64,000 nt of DNA, taken from contig LBCK01000003.1 in NCBI GenBank assembly GCA_000980705.1, positions 372,001-436,000 on the forward strand, read 5' to 3'. Below are positions 19,201-26,342 of this stretch, in pieces. The stretch's first letter is position 1. Every line of letters begins with the position of its first letter. A program made the translations under genes and the position numbers. The stretch comes from Ruminococcus sp. UNK.MGS-30 (GTDB taxonomy: Bacteria; Bacillota; Clostridia; Oscillospirales; Ruminococcaceae). The notes under the pieces are model-generated. The model was given only the letters and a program-made list of their open reading frames with translations. It searched no databases and had not been told where the DNA came from.

Positions 19201-19274
19201 CACTCATTGCCGGATTTATCCCGTCCAAGAGTGCGGCAAAGAAAGACCCTGTGGTCGCACTGCGTTCCGAATAA
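16257..19274 (+). CDS. ABC transporter, fused ATP-binding protein and FtsX-like permease, Met-rich extracellular domain
   Basis: The roughly 1005-residue protein begins with a LolD/MacB-type ATPase (about 1-240: [34 protein letters not shown]). A first membrane helix follows near residue 280. An extracellular domain of about 550 residues comes next, then three C-terminal helices with the FtsX cassette. Two stretches outside are strikingly rich in Met and Gln (around residues 420-460 and 680-770). The start at 16257 is 13 nt after AAGGAGG, a long gap; an ATG at 16203 in the same frame lacks such a site. It has its own promoter after copA. Such fused transporters are linked to peptide or lipid extrusion. 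A copper link is only suggested by position and the Met content. Confidence 0.88.
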   Translation: MLELKGIKKDYLAGENTVHALKGIDLRFRRNEFVSILGPSGCGKTTMLNIIGGLDQYTEGDLVINGRSTKDFKDRDWDTYRNHSIGFVFQSYNLIPHQTVLQNVELALTLSGVSKSERKQRAKKALEDVGLGSQLSKKPSEMSGGQMQRVAIARALVNNPDIILADEPTGALDTETSIQVMEILKEISKDRLIVMVTHNPELAEQYSSRIIRILDGKLTDDSKPLTEAEYQKELAADKAEITAGKKLKKPSMSFGTSFSLSLKNLFTKKGRTMLTSFAGSIGIIGIALVLSISQGFNTYINTIQEETLSSYPLTIQKTNTDFSALMETFMGSATSDSEHDNNAVYKKSAIYDMMDALNNMETSENDLKSFKSYIETQRKDSESDLHKAVNGVQYSYDLDLLVYTKNVDNTIIYSDTEELMQEMVMEHMGVDMQAMTNASNSVFGENATSMMSSMGMGGSSMNLWQELLPGDNGKPINDLLKKQYDVVYGSWPNSYDEIVLVLDENNELDDMTLYALGLEPKEDVDNIMEAAVNGKELKNDNKSWSYEDICNMDFRTVLNSDCYRYDESTGLYTDLRDTDAGLQYLYDNGLKLKVTGIIRPNEDTSAPMLSGSIAYTSDLTKYVIEHSKESDAITAQKDSPNTDIFTGLPFKDSSSELTDADKQAAFLEYINDLDDSGKAQAYVQMMSIPTEEQLNASVQQAMQGMTRADMESAMTQGMAQQMSMSESDIQSYLASMSDDEIKDTFTQMMQQQVKTQYAQQVQEQMASMQPAELIGALTQTLPTLSAEQCALYYDEMIQFSDSTYDDNLKALGDVDLDDPASINLYAATFEDKDVIEDAISDYNEGKDEMSQIQYTDYVGLMMSSVTKIINTITYVLIAFVAISLIVSSIMIGVITLISVQERTKEIGILRAIGASKRDVSSMFNAETIIIGFTSGLLGIVVTYLLCIPINLLVHHLTGINNLSAILPVPAAIILIAISVLLTLIAGFIPSKSAAKKDPVVALRSE

Positions 19275-19301
19275 CCAACGCTGACGTTTTCTCGATATGC
19301 G

Positions 19302-19356
19302 AAAAAGCAATCCTGTACGGAAAGTTTCCCGTGCAGGATTGCTTTTTGCTTTTTTT
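19302..19356. terminator. Bidirectional terminator between ABC gene and hcp
   Basis: AAAAAGCAATCCTG...CAGGATTGCTTTTT forms a long stem (19302-19320 with 19331-19347), with T-runs on both readings. Confidence 0.9.
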
Positions 19357-19362
19357 GTCCGT

Positions 19363-20961
19363 TTATCCCAGCAGTTCTGCTAAGTCCTGTTCCGGTGTGG
19401 TGATCGGTGCAATGCCGAAGTTGTCCACCAGATATTGCAGCACATCCGGCGAGAGGAACGCCGGCAGAGACGGACCAAGACGAATGTTCCGGATGCCCAG
19501 ATGCAGCAGAGTCAGCAGAATGCAGACCGCTTTCTGCTCGTACCAGGACAGCACATAGGACAGCGGCAGTTCATTGACGCCGCAGCCAAACGCATTCGCC
19601 AATGCGACTGCAACCTGGATTGCACTGTAGGCATCGTTGCACTGCCCCATATCCATCAGACGGGGCAGTCCGCCGATCGTTCCCAGCTCCAGGTCATTGA
19701 ACCGATACTTGCCGCACGCCAGAGTCAGTACAACTGTATCCGGCGGCGTCTGTTTCACGAATTCCGTGTAATAATTCCGTCCGGTCTTTGCGCCGTCACA
19801 GCCGCCCACCAGGAAAAAGTGCCGGATCTGCCCTGCCTTGACTGCCTCTACCACCTGATCTGCCACGGAAAGCACTGCGCCGTGTCCGAATCCGGTCGTC
19901 AGCTCTGTGCCGCCGTTGATGCCGGTTTGCTGATGCGTCTCCGGATAACCGCCCAGTTCCAGGGCTTTTTCAATCAGCGACGTGAAATCCTTGTCTGCCC
20001 CGATATGCACCATCCCCGGATATCCCACTGCCTCTGTGGTAAACACCCGGTCTGCATAGCTGGGTTTCGGCGGCATCAGGCAGTTTGTGGTGAAAAGAAT
20101 GGGCGCAGGAATCTGGTGGAACTCCTTCTGCTGGTTCTGCCATGCCGTGCCAAAGTTGCCCTTGAGATTGGGATAGGCTTTCAGCTTCGGATAGGCGTGC
20201 GCCGGCAGCATCTCCCCGTGGGTGTACACGGCGATTCCCTTGTCTTTGGTTTGTTCCAGGAGCAGCTGCAAGTCTTTCAGATCGTGTCCCGTTACCACGA
20301 TAAACGGGCCAGGCTCGATCTGCATGGAAACCTTTGTCGGCTCAGGTGTCCCAAAGCTTTCGGTATTGGCACGATCCAGCAGCGCCATGCACTGGAGATT
20401 GACTTCTCCCAGTTTCAGCACCTCCGGCAGCAGTTCGTCCATGGTCAGTTCCAGACCAATCTGCACCAGCGCCTCCCGGAAAAAGAGGTTTACCGTTTCG
20501 TCGGTATAGCCCAGCACCATGGCATGGTACGCATACGCTGCCATGCCACGCAGTCCGAACAGCAGCAGCGATTTCAGCGAGCGAATGTTCTCCTCCGCCT
20601 GCCAGAGCTGGTTCATGTCGTAATCCTCGTTCTTGCCGCACGGCGATGCGCAGGCAGCACACTGCGGCACAAGTCCGCTCTGTTCCCGATGCACCCGGTC
20701 GATCTGCGCCTGGATGGAATCGTTATCGAAGTTGACATTGGTCAGCGTCATGAACAGGCTTTCGATCACCAGTTCATTCGTCTGCGCTGTTGCCAGTCCC
20801 GGATCGCCGTCCAGCGCTCTTGCCAGACCGATCAGCGCTCCGGTCAGCTTGTCCTGTAACTTTGCCGTATCTGCTTTCTTGCCGCACACACCAGCTGCAC
20901 CGGTGCAGGCAGAACATCCTACGGTCTGTTCACACTGATAGCAAAACATTTTCTGTTCCAT
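19363..20961 (-). CDS. hcp: Hybrid cluster protein (hydroxylamine reductase)
   Basis: The 532-residue protein reduces hydroxylamine and is better known as a nitric oxide reductase and S-nitrosylase in anaerobes. The N-terminal CYQCEQT...CSACTGAAGVCG cluster ligates the [4Fe-4S] cluster in the spacing of class I/II proteins. Later Cys, His and Glu motifs (GHDLKDL, TTNCLMPP, GGCDGAKTGRNYY, ACGKYRFND) ligate the hybrid cluster. The ATG begins directly after the TAA of the upstream iron-sulfur gene, with GAGAGGG inside that gene's end, so translation is coupled. The gene ends at a strong terminator. Expression is probably governed by the divergent Crp/Fnr regulator. Confidence 0.96.
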   Translation of the reverse strand: MEQKMFCYQCEQTVGCSACTGAAGVCGKKADTAKLQDKLTGALIGLARALDGDPGLATAQTNELVIESLFMTLTNVNFDNDSIQAQIDRVHREQSGLVPQCAACASPCGKNEDYDMNQLWQAEENIRSLKSLLLFGLRGMAAYAYHAMVLGYTDETVNLFFREALVQIGLELTMDELLPEVLKLGEVNLQCMALLDRANTESFGTPEPTKVSMQIEPGPFIVVTGHDLKDLQLLLEQTKDKGIAVYTHGEMLPAHAYPKLKAYPNLKGNFGTAWQNQQKEFHQIPAPILFTTNCLMPPKPSYADRVFTTEAVGYPGMVHIGADKDFTSLIEKALELGGYPETHQQTGINGGTELTTGFGHGAVLSVADQVVEAVKAGQIRHFFLVGGCDGAKTGRNYYTEFVKQTPPDTVVLTLACGKYRFNDLELGTIGGLPRLMDMGQCNDAYSAIQVAVALANAFGCGVNELPLSYVLSWYEQKAVCILLTLLHLGIRNIRLGPSLPAFLSPDVLQYLVDNFGIAPITTPEQDLAELLG

Positions 20962-21660
20962 TTATGATACCCTCTCTTCCAAAATCGTTCCGTCTGTTCC
21001 AATCACTGCGACCCGGCACGAAATATCCTTGCCGCTTGCCGCAATGGCATTCTGAACTGCGTATTCGATGCCGCCGCAGCACGGCACTTCCATCCGTGCC
21101 ACCGTGACGCTGCGAATGTTGTGGCTGGCGAATATTGCCGTCAGCTTTTCTGTGTAATCTACCGCATCCAGTTTTGGGCAGCCGATCAGCGTAATGCGTC
21201 CACGGATAAAGTCGGCATGGAAATTTCCGTAGGCATATGCGGTACAGTCTGCCGCAATGAGAATGTCAGCATCCTCAAAGTACGGTGCTGCTACGCCGGC
21301 AAGCTTGATCTGCACCGGCCACTGGGAAAGCTGGCTGGGACAGACTGCACCGGGTGTCGGCTCTCTATGCTGCATCTGCTTGGCACGCATTCCCGGGCAT
21401 CCGGAGAAAGGCTTTGCTTTCGCCAGTTTCTGCGCACGCTGAACGGCTGCCTCGTCATATGCCGGTGCCTCTCGCTCTTCAAATGAAATCGCATCCATGG
21501 GACACGCCGGCAGGCAATCGCCCAGCCCGTCACAGAAATGCTCCCGCACCAGAACTGCCTTGCCGTCAACGATGTCGATTGCACCCTCGTGGCAAGCCTT
21601 TGCACAGGCACCGCAGCCGTTGCATTTGTCCCGGTCAATGTGGATGATTTTTCTTATCAT
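20962..21660 (-). CDS. 4Fe-4S ferredoxin-type partner protein of Hcp
   Basis: The 232-residue protein has two ferredoxin cluster motifs at its N-terminus (CNGCGACAKACHEGAI and CDGLGDCLPACPMDAI, about residues 11-60). A C-terminal domain (about 90-232) follows with further cysteines, including a VPCCGG motif, seen in proteins often encoded beside hcp in Clostridia. It probably delivers electrons to Hcp. The start at 21660 has GGGAGGAA upstream; longer in-frame starts run into the divergent gene and are rejected. It is the first gene of a two-gene operon abutting hcp. Confidence 0.88.
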   Translation of the reverse strand: MIRKIIHIDRDKCNGCGACAKACHEGAIDIVDGKAVLVREHFCDGLGDCLPACPMDAISFEEREAPAYDEAAVQRAQKLAKAKPFSGCPGMRAKQMQHREPTPGAVCPSQLSQWPVQIKLAGVAAPYFEDADILIAADCTAYAYGNFHADFIRGRITLIGCPKLDAVDYTEKLTAIFASHNIRSVTVARMEVPCCGGIEYAVQNAIAASGKDISCRVAVIGTDGTILEERVS

Positions 21661-21676
21661 ATGGATTCCTCCCTGT

Positions 21677-21733
21677 ATTATACCATTTTTGATTTTTGTT
21701 TTTCTTGACTTTCTGAATCCATTATAGTATAAT
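21677..21733. promoter_or_regulatory. Divergent promoters of hcp operon and Crp/Fnr gene
   Basis: For the plus-strand regulator, TTGACT (21705-21710), 17 bp and TATAAT (21728-21733) form a good promoter. For the minus-strand hcp operon only a strong -10 (TATAAT, 21677-21682) is seen, with no recognisable -35, as expected of an activator-dependent promoter. Confidence 0.75.
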
Positions 21734-21747
21734 AACGTCATCATGTA

Positions 21748-21763
21748 TGTTGAAATTTCAACA
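21748..21763. promoter_or_regulatory. 16-bp perfect palindrome, likely Crp/Fnr-family (HcpR-like) operator
   Basis: TGTTGAAATTTCAACA is a perfect palindrome with the TTGA half-site geometry of Crp/Fnr proteins. It lies downstream of the regulator's own -10 and next to its ribosome binding site, and about 85 bp upstream of the expected hcp start. It could repress the regulator and activate hcp. Confidence 0.7.
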
Positions 21764-21777
21764 AGGAGGCAGACTTC

Positions 21778-22437
21778 ATGCAAAAATTTTTTCCAGTGCT
21801 GCGGCAGTGTCAGCTTTTCTCCGGAATTGCCGAAAACGACCTGCTCGCCATGCTGCGCTGTCTGAATGTTACGGTACAGCAGTACCGCAAGGGACAGACG
21901 CTGATCGCCGAAGGGGAAAAGCCGGAAAAGTTCGGCATTGTGCTGTCCGGCGCTGTTCAGCTGTGGCGCATCGACTATTCCGGCAACAGGAGCATTATGG
22001 CAAGCGTTGCGCCGTCCCAGATCTTTGGGGAATCCTTTGTCTGTGCAGAGGCAGACGCCATTCCCATCCAGGTGGTGGCATCTGAACCATGTGAGATCAT
22101 GCTGATCGACGGCAGCCGCATCCTGCACGCCTGCGGCAACGGCTGCGATTTTCACCACCAGGTGATTTTCAATCTGCTGAAAATGACCGCACGAAAGAAT
22201 CTGGTCTTTCACCAAAAGCTGGAGATCACCTCCAGGCGCTCCACCCGGGAAAAGCTGCTGACCTATCTGAATCAGCAGGCGAAACAGCACCGGAGCCGCA
22301 CATTCACCATCCCATTTGACCGGCAGGAGCTGGCGGACTTTCTGGAAGTGGATCGCAGCGGTCTCTCAGCTGAGATCAGCAAGCTGCGGAAAGAGGGCGT
22401 CCTGGAGAGTGAGCGGAGTACATTCCGATTACTCTAG
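21778..22437 (+). CDS. Crp/Fnr family transcriptional regulator (HcpR-like)
   Basis: The 219-residue protein has an N-terminal cyclic-nucleotide-binding-fold sensor domain (about 10-130) and a C-terminal winged helix (about 150-219) with recognition helix RQELADFLEVDRSGLSAEI. It lacks the N-terminal cysteine cluster of Fnr, though several scattered cysteines exist. The protein has the size and layout of HcpR/ArcR-like regulators that sense nitrosative or redox stress, often via haem. The divergent placement next to hcp and the shared palindrome make hcp its likely target. AAGGAGG lies 9 nt before the ATG, directly abutting the palindrome. Confidence 0.88.
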   Translation: MQKFFPVLRQCQLFSGIAENDLLAMLRCLNVTVQQYRKGQTLIAEGEKPEKFGIVLSGAVQLWRIDYSGNRSIMASVAPSQIFGESFVCAEADAIPIQVVASEPCEIMLIDGSRILHACGNGCDFHHQVIFNLLKMTARKNLVFHQKLEITSRRSTREKLLTYLNQQAKQHRSRTFTIPFDRQELADFLEVDRSGLSAEISKLRKEGVLESERSTFRLL

Positions 22438-22443
22438 TAACAT

Positions 22444-22484
22444 AAAAAAAGCTGTGCAAGTTATAAAAACCTGCACAGCTTTTT
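22444..22484. terminator. Bidirectional terminator between Crp/Fnr gene and flavodoxin
   Basis: AAAAAGCTGTGCA pairs with TGCACAGCTTTTT, with T-runs in both directions, between convergent stops. Confidence 0.9.
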
Positions 22485-22541
22485 CGCAAATATAAAGGAG
22501 ATGATGTTGTCTTTTTTATCAGGATTTTACCTTTACGGGGC

Positions 22542-22952
22542 TTATTCCTTTACCAGTTCAGCGCCCAGAGCAGCACACTTTTCCAGTGCCTCGTCATCCG
22601 GTGTTTCGTTGACGATCAGACCTTCGCCGCCAACCAGTGTTGCACCGTCGTTCTTGGCACGCTCTTCCCAGTTGCGCATCCATTCGCCGTCGCCCCAGCC
22701 ATAAGAGCCAAACAGTGCGATGGTCTTTCCGGACAGGTCGCCCTCGATCGATGCGAAGAACGGCTCAAACTCGTCCTCTTCCAGGACTTCGTCGCCCATT
22801 GCAGAACAGCCGAATGCGATGCGGTCATAATCCGCAATGCTGCCGCTGAAATCAGATACTGCGAACAGCTCTGCACCTGCTGCGTCTGCGATTGCCTGTG
22901 CCATCTGTTCGGTATTGCCTGTGCCGCTCCAATAAATTACTGCTGCTTTCAT
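22542..22952 (-). CDS. Flavodoxin (short-chain)
   Basis: The 136-residue protein has the FMN phosphate loop SGTGNTEQMA near the N-terminus, the W/Y-bearing FMN loops GCSAMGDE and SYGWGDGEW, and normal short-chain flavodoxin length. It would carry low-potential electrons in place of ferredoxin, typically when iron is scarce. AGGAGGA lies upstream of the start. It is the second gene after a DUF3793 gene (61 nt gap), and the shared promoter region has two operator-like inverted repeats, consistent with iron control. Confidence 0.95.
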   Translation of the reverse strand: MKAAVIYWSGTGNTEQMAQAIADAAGAELFAVSDFSGSIADYDRIAFGCSAMGDEVLEEDEFEPFFASIEGDLSGKTIALFGSYGWGDGEWMRNWEERAKNDGATLVGGEGLIVNETPDDEALEKCAALGAELVKE

Positions 22953-23013
22953 GTTTTCTTCCTCCTAAAAATTCACTGGTTTTTGCCAGTCTGCCTGTGA
23001 CACCGCACAGGTC

Positions 23014-23586
23014 TTATGATATTTTCAGAGCCTGCAAAATATTGCATCCCTTACTCAGCTTTGCGCAGAGAAATACTCTGCATTTTTCATAGTTGGCAAA
23101 TGTCCGGCGTGCCTGTTCCACGTTGCCGTACACCTTCCAACAGCCGCACAATTTGCAGTTTTCGCCCTGGTGTGTGATAAAACCGTCCACATCCTCCAGC
23201 GGATACCCCAGGAATATCCCGATCTCGTGGGGAAACTCCGGCTTTTCTGCAATGCGCTTTTGCAGCCGCACAAGACAGGCTGCCATATCCATGTCATCTG
23301 TGTACCCATATCGATGCAGGAACTTCCGGATTGCCGGCTCTTCCAGCCGCTTTTGCAGCAGTTTCGGGCGATACAGCAGCACCAGCAGCCGTTTCTGACA
23401 GCGGCACATGATCTGCATTTGCAGTCCGCCTTTCTCTGCCCGTGCGTTAAATGCCGCCGCATAAGACGGAATGTCAAATTCCTCCCGGGACAGCGAAACC
23501 AGGCTGGCGCATTTGATGCCCAGCAGCGTCGGTGCTGTGAAATGGGCAAGCTTTTTCTCGAACTGTCTGCATTCGCTCTCTGACAT
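23014..23586 (-). CDS. DUF3793 family protein
   Basis: The 190-residue protein matches the DUF3793 pattern: HEIGIFLGYPLEDVDGFI and CKLCGCWKVYG blocks followed by a short helical C-terminus, with several conserved Cys residues that might bind metal or iron-sulfur. The family has no established function and is often found next to flavodoxin, ferrous-iron transport or reductase genes in Clostridia. AGAGGTG lies before the start. The promoter region contains two inverted repeats resembling DtxR-family boxes, so an iron-starvation role is a fair inference. Confidence 0.8.
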   Translation of the reverse strand: MSESECRQFEKKLAHFTAPTLLGIKCASLVSLSREEFDIPSYAAAFNARAEKGGLQMQIMCRCQKRLLVLLYRPKLLQKRLEEPAIRKFLHRYGYTDDMDMAACLVRLQKRIAEKPEFPHEIGIFLGYPLEDVDGFITHQGENCKLCGCWKVYGNVEQARRTFANYEKCRVFLCAKLSKGCNILQALKIS

Positions 23587-23608
23587 GGGTTCACCTCTTC
23601 TATCAATT

Positions 23609-23632
23609 TATAGTTAGAAATAGCTAACTATA
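23609..23632. promoter_or_regulatory. Inverted repeat operator 1 (TATAGTTAG-N6-CTAACTATA)
   Basis: Perfect 9-bp arms with a 6-bp centre in the leader of the DUF3793-flavodoxin transcript. The TTAG/CTAA half-sites resemble those of DtxR/IdeR/MntR-type metalloregulators. Confidence 0.65.
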
Positions 23633-23688
23633 ACAGCAAAAAAGAAGAACAAATACGTTCTTTTTTCGCTTGCTATTTCCAACAGTAG

Positions 23689-23719
23689 TTAGTATAGCAT
23701 AACTAAAAGCATTTGTCAA
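23689..23719 (-). promoter_or_regulatory. Promoter of DUF3793-flavodoxin operon with overlapping operator 2
   Basis: On the minus strand TTGACA (23714-23719), 17 bp and TATACT (23691-23696). An imperfect inverted repeat TTAGT-N8-ACTAA (23689-23706) covers the -10, giving a second copy of the half-sites found in the leader. Confidence 0.75.
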
Positions 23720-23736
23720 GTGCTTTTTGCAAAAAA

Positions 23737-23776
23737 ATGCGGAAAATGCCGCAAAGCATCTTCCGCATTTTTCTCC
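23737..23776 (-). terminator. Terminator of the FMN-reductase gene
   Basis: On the minus strand AAATGCGGAA...TTCCGCATTT forms a stem followed by TTTTTT. It separates this gene from the flavodoxin operon promoter. Confidence 0.75.
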
Positions 23777-23798
23777 TATTGGCTTTTCCGGGGAATCC

Positions 23799-24416
23799 TT
23801 ATCGGATGAAGTTTGTTCCGATGCGTGGCTCTTTCTCCGGCAGACCGTATTTTTCCTTGCCCAGTTCGATGGAGCGCATCAAAAAGGTCATGTTCCGTGC
23901 CAGTGTCCGCATCATCTGCAAGCCCTCGCCGTCCTGCTGTGCCTCTTCGGCACGGTTGCCGTGGATGCCGTTCCAGTACTGCCCTGCCGCAACCGGCATA
24001 CCGCTGATGGTGAAGTACTTGTTGAGTTCGTCAAAGGTCGCCGTCAAGCCGCCACGTCTCGCCGACGCCACTGCCGCACCGACTTTCATGGTCTTGTCAA
24101 AGGGTGTGCTGTAGAACAGCCGGTCCAGCAGCGCCACCAGTGTGGCATTTGCCGATGCGTAGTACACCGGGCTGCCGACAACCAGACCGTCACACGCCTC
24201 GAACTTGGGTGCGATCTCATTGACCAGATCAGAAAAGACGCAGGCGCCTTTCTTGCGACATCCGCCGCAGGCAATACATCCACGAATGGGATTGGTGCCG
24301 ACGGAAACCAGTTCTGTTTCCACACCGCTTTCCCGGAACACCTTTTCCATCTCGTGGAGCGCCGTATAGGTACATCCTTTTTCGTGGGGACTTCCGTTGA
24401 TTAACAATACTTTCAT
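23799..24416 (-). CDS. NADPH-dependent FMN reductase-type flavoprotein with CxxC...C iron-sulfur motif
   Basis: The 205-residue flavodoxin-fold protein begins with the FMN phosphate loop NGSPHEKGCTYTAL and carries CIACGGCRKKGAC near residue 48. That cysteine pattern is seen in iron-sulfur flavoproteins of anaerobes. GSPVYYASANATLVALLDR matches the second FMN loop. The start at 24416 gives this canonical N-terminus; AAAGGAA lies about 12 nt upstream, and a start six codons earlier is possible. It is monocistronic. The likely role is electron transfer or peroxide/quinone reduction, not resolvable further. Confidence 0.88.
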   Translation of the reverse strand: MKVLLINGSPHEKGCTYTALHEMEKVFRESGVETELVSVGTNPIRGCIACGGCRKKGACVFSDLVNEIAPKFEACDGLVVGSPVYYASANATLVALLDRLFYSTPFDKTMKVGAAVASARRGGLTATFDELNKYFTISGMPVAAGQYWNGIHGNRAEEAQQDGEGLQMMRTLARNMTFLMRSIELGKEKYGLPEKEPRIGTNFIR

Positions 24417-24461
24417 GTGAGACACATTCCTTTCCATCATTGTGATGTTTTGCAGTATGAG

Positions 24462-24490
24462 AAACGGACACGAAAAATCCGTGTCCGCTG
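24462..24490 (-). terminator. Terminator of iorA-iorB-CoA ligase operon
   Basis: CGGACACG (24465-24472) pairs with CGTGTCCG (24480-24487). On the minus strand TTTCTC follows. Confidence 0.6.
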
Positions 24491-24521
24491 TGCGCATAAT
24501 TATTTTCTCGGAATCGCTTAT

Positions 24522-25757
24522 TTAGTTAAACCGCTCATCAATTACACGGGCGGTCTTTTTCGTACTGCGGGGCAGCACGCCTACTTCGACAACCTTGACG
24601 ATAGGCGTAAATCCGATGCGGCTCTTGACCTGCTCTGCAATGCGGCGGCTCAAGTCTGCGAAATCCACATCACCGGTGGACTCCACGTAGATACGCATAG
24701 TGTCCTTGCCGTCCAGGTGAGAAATACGGATCTGGTACTCGCTGGAGATCTCCTCGAATGTACCCAGAATCTCCTCGATCTGGTTTGGGAATACATTGAC
24801 GCCTTTAATCTTCATCATGTCATCGGTTCTGCCCATGATAATATCAATGCGTGGGAACTTGCTGCCGCAGGCGCAAGTGCCGGGGATAATACGGGACAAG
24901 TCATGGGTACGATAGCGAATCAGCGGAGCGCCTTCCTTGACCAGTGTGGTAATGACGATCTCGCCGATCTCGCCGTCCGGCAGATTTTCGCCGGTTACCG
25001 GGTCGATGATCTCCAGGTAGATATAGTCATCCCAATAGTGCATTCCGCAGTTTTCCTTGCAGCTGATGCCGATGCCCGGTCCGTAGATCTCGGTCAGTCC
25101 GTAGATATCGTAGAGTTCGATGCCCAGTTCGCCGGAAATGCGGTCACGCATCTTCTGACTCCATCGCTCTGAACCGATGACACCCTTTTTCAGACGAATC
25201 TTATCCTTGATGCCACGCTTGCCGATCTCCTCTGCCAGCAGCAGCGCATAGGAAGAGGTGGAACAAAGTACTGTGCTTTCCATATCCATCATCATCTGAA
25301 GCTGTTTTTCTGTGTTGCCCGGCCCCATGGGGATAACCATAGCGCCCAGCTTTTCTGCGCCGTTCTGGAAACCGATGCCGGCAGTCCACAGACCGTAGCC
25401 CGGTGTCACCTGGATGCGGTCCTTGTTGGTGATGCCTGCGGTCTCGTAGCAGCGTTTGAACTGGATCGCCCAGTCATCTACATCCTTGGCAGTATACGGG
25501 ATGATGACCGGTGTGCCGGTAGTACCGGAAGAGGAATGGATCCGGACAATCTCTTCCTCCGGCACTGCCATCAGCCCCAGCGGATAAGCGTCACGCAAAT
25601 CCTTTTTCTCAGAGAACGGCAGTTTGGCGAACTCTTCGGGTGTATGTACTTCTGTCATGCCGGCAGCCTCCAGCTTTTTTCCGTAAAAGCTGTTTGAGCG
25701 TACCAGTGCCTGAATGCGGTCGTTGACCTGTTCCAGCTGTGTTTCATTAATCTTCAT
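24522..25757 (-). CDS. Phenylacetate-CoA ligase family, AMP-forming aryl-acid CoA ligase
   Basis: The 411-residue enzyme has the AMP-binding motif HSSSGTTGTPVIIPY, then YGLTEIYGPG, and a C-terminal lid domain with GRTDDMMKIKGVNVFP. It is somewhat shorter than PaaK of aerobes. It lies 12 nt after iorB in one operon. The genomic pairing suggests it acts on the aryl-acyl products (phenylacetate, indoleacetate) of indolepyruvate oxidoreductase, either making their CoA esters or running in reverse to conserve ATP. AGAGGAA lies before the start. Confidence 0.93.
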   Translation of the reverse strand: MKINETQLEQVNDRIQALVRSNSFYGKKLEAAGMTEVHTPEEFAKLPFSEKKDLRDAYPLGLMAVPEEEIVRIHSSSGTTGTPVIIPYTAKDVDDWAIQFKRCYETAGITNKDRIQVTPGYGLWTAGIGFQNGAEKLGAMVIPMGPGNTEKQLQMMMDMESTVLCSTSSYALLLAEEIGKRGIKDKIRLKKGVIGSERWSQKMRDRISGELGIELYDIYGLTEIYGPGIGISCKENCGMHYWDDYIYLEIIDPVTGENLPDGEIGEIVITTLVKEGAPLIRYRTHDLSRIIPGTCACGSKFPRIDIIMGRTDDMMKIKGVNVFPNQIEEILGTFEEISSEYQIRISHLDGKDTMRIYVESTGDVDFADLSRRIAEQVKSRIGFTPIVKVVEVGVLPRSTKKTARVIDERFN

Positions 25758-25769
25758 TGTGTTTTCCTC

Positions 25770-26342
25770 TTATCCTTGTATATGCAGTGCTTTCCGGTTC
25801 AATTCCCGGAACTGCGGTTTTACAGTACGTTCCATGGTTTCCGTCACTTCTTCCAATGTCAGCGGCAGCACATCGCTGCGCAGCACAGCCCCCAGCATCA
25901 CCATATTCAGCACCTTCGGCGAGCCGATCTCCCGGCAGGCGGCATCGCCGTCCAGCAGCGTCACGTTTCCGGCGTTCCGCTGTACATAGCCGATCATTTC
26001 CGCTGCGTCATATGCGCCGCCGCCCAGTGTTGCCGTTACCGGCTGAATGGGATGGGTGTTCAGAATCACTGTGCCGTCCGGTTTCAGATAGGGCAGCATC
26101 CGCACTGCCTCTGCCGGCTCAAAGCCGATCAGCAGGTCAGCAGTCCCTTTCGGGAACATGGGACAGCAGAGATCATCTCCCATCCGCAGAAAGCTGAACA
26201 CGCTGCCGCCTTTCTGTGCCATGCCGATGGTCTCTGCGCTCATCACCGGAATGCCTTTCGCCATTGCCGATGCGGCAAGCAGCTTGGACGTAAGGACAAT
26301 GCCCTGTCCGCCTACGCCGCATAAAATGATGTTCTTACGCAT
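25770..26342 (-). CDS. iorB: Indolepyruvate ferredoxin oxidoreductase, beta subunit
   Basis: The 190-residue gamma/beta-type subunit of 2-oxoacid:ferredoxin oxidoreductases begins with NIILCGVGGQGIV and has the AQKGGSVFSFLRMG block typical of this domain. It pairs with IorA to convert aryl pyruvates plus CoA to aryl-acyl-CoA, CO2 and reduced ferredoxin. The ATG at 26342 overlaps the iorA stop codon by 8 nt and follows AGGAGGT. A GTG nine bases upstream lies in that site and is less likely. Confidence 0.94.
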   Translation of the reverse strand: MRKNIILCGVGGQGIVLTSKLLAASAMAKGIPVMSAETIGMAQKGGSVFSFLRMGDDLCCPMFPKGTADLLIGFEPAEAVRMLPYLKPDGTVILNTHPIQPVTATLGGGAYDAAEMIGYVQRNAGNVTLLDGDAACREIGSPKVLNMVMLGAVLRSDVLPLTLEEVTETMERTVKPQFRELNRKALHIQG

